From Pseudomonas fluorescens (GTDB taxonomy: Bacteria; Pseudomonadota; Gammaproteobacteria; Pseudomonadales; Pseudomonadaceae): DNA of 64,000 nucleotides. This document shows positions 58,565-64,000 of the stretch, piece after piece. The notes below the pieces were generated by a model. That model saw only the letters and a list, made by a program, of their open reading frames with translations, was not told the DNA's origin and searched no databases. The stretch is from assembly GCF_003732425.1 (NCBI RefSeq), contig NZ_MOBX01000003.1, positions 372,001 to 436,000 on the forward strand. The letters run 5' to 3'. Position 1 is the stretch's first letter. Each line of letters opens with the position of its first letter. The position numbers were made by a program, and so were the translations under genes.

Positions 58565-59434
58565 TCACTCCTTGACGCTCATGTATTCCTTGGCCCAGAG
58601 AATGTATTCCTCCGGCTGGGTGTAGGTGTGCGTCAGTTCAGTCGCGCTCAGATCGGAGGCCTGGGTAAAGATCTGCCGCTGCTCGCGCAGGCTGTCGTAG
58701 GTCGCTTTGATCGCCGCAAAGTAAGCGCCATGGCCATCGATGGTCACGCGTACACCGAGTTCGGCCAGGCGTTTGTCGTCGCGCAGTGCCGGGTTGCCGT
58801 AAGTCACCAGCATCAGCGGCACGGTCAGGTGTTCGGCGATTTGCTCGAGCTGATCGAAATCCTGAATGCCGACCATGCAAATGCCGTCAGCCCCGGCCGC
58901 TTGGTACTGGCGAGTGCGGCTGATGATTTCCTGATTCGGCAAAATACCGGCATTGGTACGGGCGATGATCGCCATTTCCGTATCAACCCGGGCTTCCAGC
59001 GCCGCGCGGATCTTGCCGACGCCTTCTGCAACGGTGATCAGGTCGGTGGATTTGCGGCCGAATTGCGCCGGCAGCAAGGTGTCTTCGATGGTCAGGGCGG
59101 CGACGCCGGCGCGTTCCAGTTCGACGATAGTGCGCATCACGTTGAGGGCGTTGCCGTAGCCGTGATCGGCGTCGGCGATCACCGGCAATTGAGCGACGCG
59201 GCCGATGCGGGTGGCCTGTTCGGCGAATTCGCTGAGGGTGATCAGGGCAAAGTCCGGGGCGCCGAGCACCTGCAGTGAGGCCACGGAACCACCGAGGATC
59301 CCCACTTCAAAACCCAGGTCTGCGGCAATGCGCGCGGACATCGGATCGAACACCGAAGCCGTGTGGTAGCAGGTGTCGGAGGCCAGCAGTTGACGGAAGT
59401 TACGGCGCAAATCTTGATGGGAAAGCCGGGTCAT
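58565..59434 (-). CDS. Isocitrate lyase/PEP-mutase family enzyme (oxaloacetate decarboxylase-like)
   Basis: About 289 aa TIM barrel. Family motifs: [17 protein letters not shown] (metal and substrate binding), [19 protein letters not shown] and VTYGNP. The sequence resembles P. aeruginosa PA4872-type oxaloacetate decarboxylases of the PEP-mutase superfamily rather than methylisocitrate lyase, whose KKCGH loop is absent. ATG 59434 starts at MTRLSHQDL; the GTG-led extension to 59509 is unlikely. Single gene between REP pairs; role in anaplerosis or dicarboxylate breakdown. Confidence 0.85.
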   Translation of the reverse strand: MTRLSHQDLRRNFRQLLASDTCYHTASVFDPMSARIAADLGFEVGILGGSVASLQVLGAPDFALITLSEFAEQATRIGRVAQLPVIADADHGYGNALNVMRTIVELERAGVAALTIEDTLLPAQFGRKSTDLITVAEGVGKIRAALEARVDTEMAIIARTNAGILPNQEIISRTRQYQAAGADGICMVGIQDFDQLEQIAEHLTVPLMLVTYGNPALRDDKRLAELGVRVTIDGHGAYFAAIKATYDSLREQRQIFTQASDLSATELTHTYTQPEEYILWAKEYMSVKE

Positions 59435-59602
59435 ACAAGTTCCACCAATACAAAGGAATGGAAAGGCTTGAACAAAGGTGTCAACGCCGAAGAATGAAAA
59501 GGCTATCACGCGAATGGGTCAAGGATCATGACGAATTTGCAAGGCGGGTGTTTGCCGATGAACCTTAAGCTGAAAGGATTCATCTTTTCCAGACGAGTTT
59601 CC

Positions 59603-59735
59603 TGTGGCGAGGGAGCTTGCTCCCGCTGGGCTGCGGAGCGGCCCCAAATACTGACAATGATTATTCCCTAATGACTGCGACCATCGCGATTGCGGTTGCT
59701 TTGCAACCTTGCGGGAGCAAGCTCCCTCGCCACAG
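59603..59735. repeat. REP/BIME-type inverted repeat pair (family C)
   Basis: GTGGCGAGGGAGCTTGCTCC and inverted GGAGCAAGCTCCCTCGCCAC about 90 bp apart, just after the aruG-like stop. Confidence 0.9.
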
Positions 59736-59768
59736 GGATCGCGCTGCCCTGCGAGGCCGGACCGGCAA

Positions 59769-60803
59769 TCAGGCCGCCACCGCCTGATGCTGTTGATTGG
59801 GCAACATCGCCGCACGCACCGAATTGCCCGGTTGCAGTTGCAGGCGCTTGGCGGTGAGGCGGTCGATCACCAGGCTGCTGCCGACCCGGCGGGCGCGGGC
59901 GACGGTGATGCGGCAGTTTTCCAGGCGCCGGTTGTGAATCAGCCACAGCGGCGCCTGTTCGTCCGGGCTGCCGAGGCTCAAAGTCAGTTCGACGCTCTCG
60001 CGCACGGTGCGGATGGAGCGCACCGGCGCTTCGATCACCGGGCCGCCGTCGAAGATGTCGATGTAGCCTTTGTGGGAGAAACCTTCGGCCTGAAGGATTT
60101 TCAGCGCCGACTCGGTATTCGGGTGCGCTTGGCCAATCGCCGCCTGGGCCTGTTCCGTCAGCAGGCAGGTGTACAGCGGCTGGCGCGGCATCAGTTCGGC
60201 AATGAACGATTTGTTGCCAAGTCCCGATAAGTGGTCGGCATGACTGAAGTCCATTTGAAAGAAATGCCGGCCCAGACTGTCCCAGAACGGTGAACAACCG
60301 TGCTCATCGGCACTGCCGCGCAGTTCGGCAATCAGCTTCTCGCCGAACAGGTGCGGAAACTCGGCAACGAACAGCAAACGCCCCAGCGACAGCAGGCGAC
60401 CGTTGCTGCCGTGGCGGTGATCATGGCCGAGAAACAGTGAGCACAGCTCCGATTGGCCGGTCAGTTCGTTGTTGAGAAACAGCGTCGGGATCTGCCGTTG
60501 AATGCCCAGATCCGGCGCCGAACTCACCGTCAACCCGACCCGATAGTTGTACCAGGGCTCGCGCAGGCCGACCGCCCCGGCCAGTGCGCTGACGCCGACT
60601 ACGCGCATGTCGTCGTCTTCGAGCACAAACAAGTAGTCAGCGTCGGCCCGTTCCACCTGTTCGGCGAACGCCCGCTGCGCCCAGCGGACCCGGTGGGACA
60701 GGCGTTCTTCGTTGGCCGGCAGGGTGGTGAACCCCGGGCCGGCCTGTTGCACCAGCGCCATCAAGGCTGGCAGGTCGCTGACATTGACCGGGCGGACAAT
60801 CAT
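59769..60803 (-). CDS. aruG: Arginine/ornithine N-succinyltransferase beta-like subunit (AruG-like)
   Basis: About 344 aa, AstA/AruG family GNAT. Motifs: MIVRPVNVSDLPALMALVQ, TTLPANEERLSHRV, FVLEDDDMRVVG, GSNGRLLSLGRLLFVAEFPHLFGEKLIAELRG, SPFWDSLGRHFFQMDF and SYIDIFDGGP-like YIDIFDGGPVIEAPV. In the known pathway the AruF/AruG heteromer transfers succinyl from succinyl-CoA to arginine or ornithine. Here aruD (and aruB, aruE, aruC) do not follow; a REP pair does. It may thus be a paralogue with another acceptor. ATG 60803 chosen for MIVRPV at the fold start. Confidence 0.85.
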   Translation of the reverse strand: MIVRPVNVSDLPALMALVQQAGPGFTTLPANEERLSHRVRWAQRAFAEQVERADADYLFVLEDDDMRVVGVSALAGAVGLREPWYNYRVGLTVSSAPDLGIQRQIPTLFLNNELTGQSELCSLFLGHDHRHGSNGRLLSLGRLLFVAEFPHLFGEKLIAELRGSADEHGCSPFWDSLGRHFFQMDFSHADHLSGLGNKSFIAELMPRQPLYTCLLTEQAQAAIGQAHPNTESALKILQAEGFSHKGYIDIFDGGPVIEAPVRSIRTVRESVELTLSLGSPDEQAPLWLIHNRRLENCRITVARARRVGSSLVIDRLTAKRLQLQPGNSVRAAMLPNQQHQAVAA

Positions 60804-60864
60804 GCTGTAACTCCTTCTGCGCGCCTGTTCGGGCACTGTCGTTGGCTGCGGAACCGGGTGCGTT

Positions 60865-61881
60865 TCACAGGGCAATCAGCCGGATCGGGCTGCCATCGGT
60901 CACGTTCAGCGCCGCACACATCGCAGGGGTGAGGGACAGCGGTTGATCGGCCTGGTAATCGAGTTCGGCCATGATTGCCCGGAAGCCGTGCAGCGCGTCG
61001 TTACTCAGCAGATAACGGCCACGGGCATCGATCCGGGGTTGTTGCTGCACCGTTGCAGTCTGGCTGCGCGCGATCGAACGAATGTTGCTGGTGCGTGCAT
61101 ACAGGGTCGGGCCCGCGTCGAACAGGTCGATGTAGCTGTTGGTTTCGAAACCTTCGCGCTCGAGAATGTCGAACGCTTCCTGACCGTCCGGGTGAATGCG
61201 ACCGATGCAGTCTTGCGCCGCTTGCGGCAGCATCGGCACGTAGATCGGGTATTGCGGCATCAGTTCGGCGAGGAACGTGCGGCTCTGCAGCCCGCACAGC
61301 CGTTCGGCTTCCGCGTAGGGCAGATCGAAGAAGTGTTTGCCCAGCGCATCCCAGAACGGCGAATGACCTGCCTCGTCGCTGTAGCCAACGATCTCGGTAA
61401 TCACCGCCTCGGCAAAGCGTGGCGCATGGGCGGCGATGAACAACAGGCGCGCGCGGGACAACAATTCGGAAAACGGCGTACGCACCCGTTCGGCATCGAT
61501 GTGAAAACCACGCAACAGTGTGTGGCCACTGAGATCGTGGCACAGCGACAGTGCCGGCACGCCGTGTTCAATGTTCAGTTCACGTGACGCACTAGTGAAA
61601 TGGCGGTTGCGCAGGCTGTAGAACGGCTCGTCGAAGCCGGCCGTCGCCAGAATTTCCGAGCAACCGACCAGCCGTTGGCTGTCCAGATCTTCCAGCACGA
61701 AGAAGTAGTTCTCCGGGCCGTTAGCCTGTGCCGCGCTGGCGAACGAGGCGCACGAACCGGCGATTTTCGCGTGCAGGCGCTCGCTGTCGTCCGGCAGGGA
61801 GGTGACGCCCACCAGACTGTCGCGGGCCAATTGCTGTAGCTGGGGCAGGTCAGTCTGTTCGACTGGGCGTAAGACCAGCAT
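60865..61881 (-). CDS. aruF: Arginine/ornithine N-succinyltransferase alpha-like subunit (AruF-like)
   Basis: 338 aa of the same AstA family: LVLRPVEQTDLPQLQQLARDS, TSLPDDSERLHAKI, FVLEDLDSQRLVG, SRARLLFIAAHAPRFAEAVI, SPFWDALGKHFFDLPY, SYIDLFDAGPTLYARTSNIR. ATG 61881 behind AGGAG. It precedes the beta-like gene by 61 bp, as expected of an AruF-AruG complex. Which of the two is alpha or beta is inferred from gene order in the aru operon. Preceded by an APC permease gene, so the substrate may be the amino acid that permease imports. Confidence 0.85.
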   Translation of the reverse strand: MLVLRPVEQTDLPQLQQLARDSLVGVTSLPDDSERLHAKIAGSCASFASAAQANGPENYFFVLEDLDSQRLVGCSEILATAGFDEPFYSLRNRHFTSASRELNIEHGVPALSLCHDLSGHTLLRGFHIDAERVRTPFSELLSRARLLFIAAHAPRFAEAVITEIVGYSDEAGHSPFWDALGKHFFDLPYAEAERLCGLQSRTFLAELMPQYPIYVPMLPQAAQDCIGRIHPDGQEAFDILEREGFETNSYIDLFDAGPTLYARTSNIRSIARSQTATVQQQPRIDARGRYLLSNDALHGFRAIMAELDYQADQPLSLTPAMCAALNVTDGSPIRLIAL

Positions 61882-61999
61882 GGATGTACTCCTGTATCAA
61901 AAGGTTCGGCGATGTCGCCGAACCTGACTATCACTGTCGGTTTCCACGCGATAAATCGGCGGTTGCCTGATTTGTTGTCAGACTCCGCTCATTTTCTTG

Positions 62000-63349
62000 T
62001 CAGCCGTTGCTCGGGTCAGGCAGCGCGGTGCTGGCGCCGAGTTTGTTGAGGAAAAACAGGTACACCAGGCCCAGAGCAATCCAGATCAGGCCGAGTTTCT
62101 GCGCATCGACGCCCATGTTGTACATGATGGCCGCGACGATGATGAAGCCGATCACCGGACAGATCAGGTGACGCACGACCTGGCCGGACTTCTGCCGACG
62201 CCAGTAGTAGTTGATCACTGTCAGGTGCAGCAGCATGAAACCGCTGAGTGCGCCGAAGTTGACCAGCGAGGTCAGGGTGTCGACCGAGTTGATGAACAGG
62301 TAGCAGATCACCAGCGACAGCACCGCCACCAGATAAATGCTCAGATACGGCGTGTTGTGTTTCGGATGCACCTTGGCCAGCACTTTCGGCAGCTTGCCGT
62401 CGCGGGCCATGCCGAACAGCAGACGCGACACCGCCGCTTGCGAAGTGATTGCCACGGCCACGCCCCAGGCCAGCGCCGTCGCGACAGCGGTCAGGGTTGC
62501 CAGCCAGCTGCCGGCGGCGATTTCAGCGATTTCATAGAACGCGGTGTCGGCGGATTTGAAACCCATGCCGGCCGCCAGATCAGTGGCGATCCAGGTTTGC
62601 GCAACAAAAATCACCCCCATGACTACCAAGGTGATCAACGCAGCTTTGCCGACGCTTTTGCCCGGATCGCCTTTGATTTCCTCGGCGAGCGTCGAGATGG
62701 CGTCGAAGCCGAGGAACGACAGCACCGCAATCGACACCGCTTGCATCAGCAGGGCGAAGTTGAAGGTTTCCGGGTGATACAGCGGCGCCAGGGTCAGCTC
62801 ACCGTTACCGCCACCGTTGTGCAGGGCATTCCAGGCGTAGAACAGGAAAACTCCCAGCACCACCAGTTGGGCGAGCAGGAAGATGAGGTTCATCCGAGCG
62901 GTGAAGGTGATGCCGCGCAGGTTGACGAAGGTCGCGCTGACCAGGAACGCCAGAATGAAGCCGACTTTCGGGATATCAGGGTACAAATGATTGAGCGCCA
63001 TCGCCGCGTAAACGTAAAGCAGCGGCGGGATCAGCAGGTAATCGAGCAGCATCAGCCAGCCGGCGATGAAACCGACATGCTGATTGAGGCCGCGTTGCGC
63101 GTAGGAATACACCGAGCCTGCAATCGGAAAGGCCTTGGCCATGCTGCCGTAGCTCAGCGCGGTGAACAGCATCGCTACCATGCCGATGATGTAAGCCAGC
63201 GGCACCATCCCCGGGGCCTCGGCGTTGACATAGCCATACACACCGAACGGGGCGATGGGGATCATGAAGATCATCCCGTACACCACCAGATCGGTCAGCG
63301 TCAGGCTACGTTTCAACTCTTGCTTGTAGCCGAATTCTTCAATTTCCAT
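62000..63349 (-). CDS. APC-family amino acid/polyamine permease
   Basis: About 449 aa with 12 predicted helices: LTLTDLVVYGMIFMIPIAPFGVYG at the N-terminus (helix 1 with the unwound glycine region), GSVYSYAQRGLNQHVGFIAGWL, FLGFDAISTLAEE (helix 6) and AAVSRLLFGMARDGKLPK. PuuP/YjeH-like group. ATG 63349 with AAGGAG nine bases upstream; a TTG three codons further is unlikely. Part of the same-strand unit with AruF/AruG-like genes, suggesting uptake of the substrate they modify; exact substrate unknown. Confidence 0.9.
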   Translation of the reverse strand: MEIEEFGYKQELKRSLTLTDLVVYGMIFMIPIAPFGVYGYVNAEAPGMVPLAYIIGMVAMLFTALSYGSMAKAFPIAGSVYSYAQRGLNQHVGFIAGWLMLLDYLLIPPLLYVYAAMALNHLYPDIPKVGFILAFLVSATFVNLRGITFTARMNLIFLLAQLVVLGVFLFYAWNALHNGGGNGELTLAPLYHPETFNFALLMQAVSIAVLSFLGFDAISTLAEEIKGDPGKSVGKAALITLVVMGVIFVAQTWIATDLAAGMGFKSADTAFYEIAEIAAGSWLATLTAVATALAWGVAVAITSQAAVSRLLFGMARDGKLPKVLAKVHPKHNTPYLSIYLVAVLSLVICYLFINSVDTLTSLVNFGALSGFMLLHLTVINYYWRRQKSGQVVRHLICPVIGFIIVAAIMYNMGVDAQKLGLIWIALGLVYLFFLNKLGASTALPDPSNG

Positions 63350-63426
63350 GAAGCGCAACTCCTTGTCAGCCAGTCGGTCGTTTTAGTTGTTATCGGTCCA
63401 TCGTTTACAGCGTTAGCAGTCTTTCA

Positions 63427-64000
63427 TTACAGCAATGGCGCGAGGTATCCGGCCCAGCGCGATACGGCTTCGGGGCTGCGCAGCAAGTCGTTGCGCACCT
63501 CGATCAGCACCGAGTCGAGGCCACGGGCATCGCCGTGCACCGGCACGGTCATGTCACCCAGCGGATCTATTCTGTATGGCTGATTGCCGGCCACTTTCAG
63601 CGGATGCTCGCCGAGGCCGTCGAGCAGGCGTTGCGCGTAGGCCTTGGCCTGACCGAACAACACGCCGGCTTCCAGCGGCCGCGGCTGGCCGTAATACACC
63701 GGGGTGAAACTGTGAATCCCCACTACGCGCACCGTTTGGCCCTGTGCCACACGCTCGTCGATCAACGTTTGCAAGCGCGCGTGAAACGGCTTGAACAAGG
63801 TCTGCCGGCGGTACTCGCGGGTGGCTTCGTCCAGCTCGCGGTTGCCCGGCACCTGATAGATTTCGCTCTGCGCCGGAATGCTGTCCGGGGCGTGGCGTGG
63901 CCGGTTCAGATCGATCAGCAGGCGCGAGTAATTGGCGCTCAACAGCGTTGCGCCGAGCCTTTCCGATAGCTGTTCAGCCAATTGCAGCGCCCCTATGTCC
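63427..64000 (-). CDS. N-formylglutamate amidohydrolase-like protein (partial, 5' end outside window)
   Basis: At least 191 codons remain open to the right window edge. The visible part starts D-I-G-A-L-Q-L-A-E-Q-L-S-E-R-L, matching the DIGA segment of N-formylglutamate amidohydrolases, then SRLLIDLNRP (YSR and D-x-NRP), HSFTPVYYGQPRP, and the C-terminal EVRNDLL. The N-terminal zinc-binding HSG segment must lie beyond the window. Activity may be on N-formylglutamate from histidine breakdown or on another N-acyl amino acid. Same strand and close (77 bp) to the APC gene, so probably the upstream member of the aruFG-like operon. Confidence 0.82.
   Translation of the reverse strand, partial: DIGALQLAEQLSERLGATLLSANYSRLLIDLNRPRHAPDSIPAQSEIYQVPGNRELDEATREYRRQTLFKPFHARLQTLIDERVAQGQTVRVVGIHSFTPVYYGQPRPLEAGVLFGQAKAYAQRLLDGLGEHPLKVAGNQPYRIDPLGDMTVPVHGDARGLDSVLIEVRNDLLRSPEAVSRWAGYLAPLL

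Noticed and set aside
61997..63583. 528-codon open frame antisense to the APC permease
   Set aside because: Dominated by His, Gln, Arg and Asp repeats expected from the complement of hydrophobic codons; the permease on the other strand is unambiguous.

Overview
The window looks like chromosomal DNA of a Pseudomonas of the fluorescens/putida type. Indicators are: GC-rich genes with strong codon bias; three families of short paired inverted repeats (REP/BIME type) between operons; an hcp/vgrG pair of the P. aeruginosa HcpA/B/C type; glcDEF; an HglS-type 2-oxoadipate decarboxylase whose catalytic residues sit at the P. putida numbering; and aruF/aruG-like acyltransferases. No tRNA, rRNA, CRISPR array or intact transposase was seen. 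The assignment rests on recognition of families, not on a database search.

Layout. (1) 1-4.1 kb: a SCO1-cytochrome c fusion followed by a histidine kinase and an NtrC-type regulator. (2) 4.2-5.7 kb: a small exported protein and a methyltransferase, separated by REP pairs. (3) 5.8-23.7 kb, minus strand: sixteen tightly packed, often overlapping genes for a Wzx/Wzy-type exopolysaccharide. Transcription runs UDP-glucose dehydrogenase, nucleotide-sugar epimerase, initiating sugar-phosphate transferase, a separate CpsD-like ATPase, Wza, Wzz-like protein, GT4, Wzy, two GT2, polysaccharide deacetylase, Wzx, a secreted glycosidase-like protein, then GNAT / CelD-type / GNAT acyltransferases. A membrane phosphoethanolamine-transferase/sulfatase-like protein is divergent from it (24.1-25.8 kb). 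(4) 25.9-30.1 kb: an AttE/F/G/H-like ABC transporter with a lipocalin-like lipoprotein. (5) 30.3-33.6 kb: small proteins, a candidate structured small RNA with a strong terminator, a GT2 and a VanW-family protein.

(6) 33.6-47 kb is the accessory region. On the minus strand an orphan type VI secretion island reads hcp, vgrG, DUF4123 adaptor, rhs, immunity gene. The Rhs C-terminal tip carries the signature of a DNA-polymerase-beta-type nucleotidyltransferase, so it is probably a nucleotide-transferring toxin. Downstream lies a 5 kb AT-rich stretch with orphan immunity-like genes (one tandem paralogue pair, one 5'-truncated fragment) and recurrent short sequences at the gene junctions, which suggests cassette-like accumulation of immunity genes. 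Upstream of hcp is a perfect 46-bp palindrome built from a 20-bp palindromic unit that recurs nearby.

(7) 47.4-64 kb is metabolic: HglS (D-lysine catabolism), GlcDEF (glycolate oxidase), a Baeyer-Villiger monooxygenase with an alpha/beta hydrolase, a MASE2-GGDEF diguanylate cyclase, a carboxypeptidase G2-like M20 peptidase, an isocitrate-lyase/PEP-mutase-family enzyme, and a likely operon of N-formylglutamate-amidohydrolase-like protein (cut by the window edge), APC permease and AruF/AruG-like acyltransferases without aruD.
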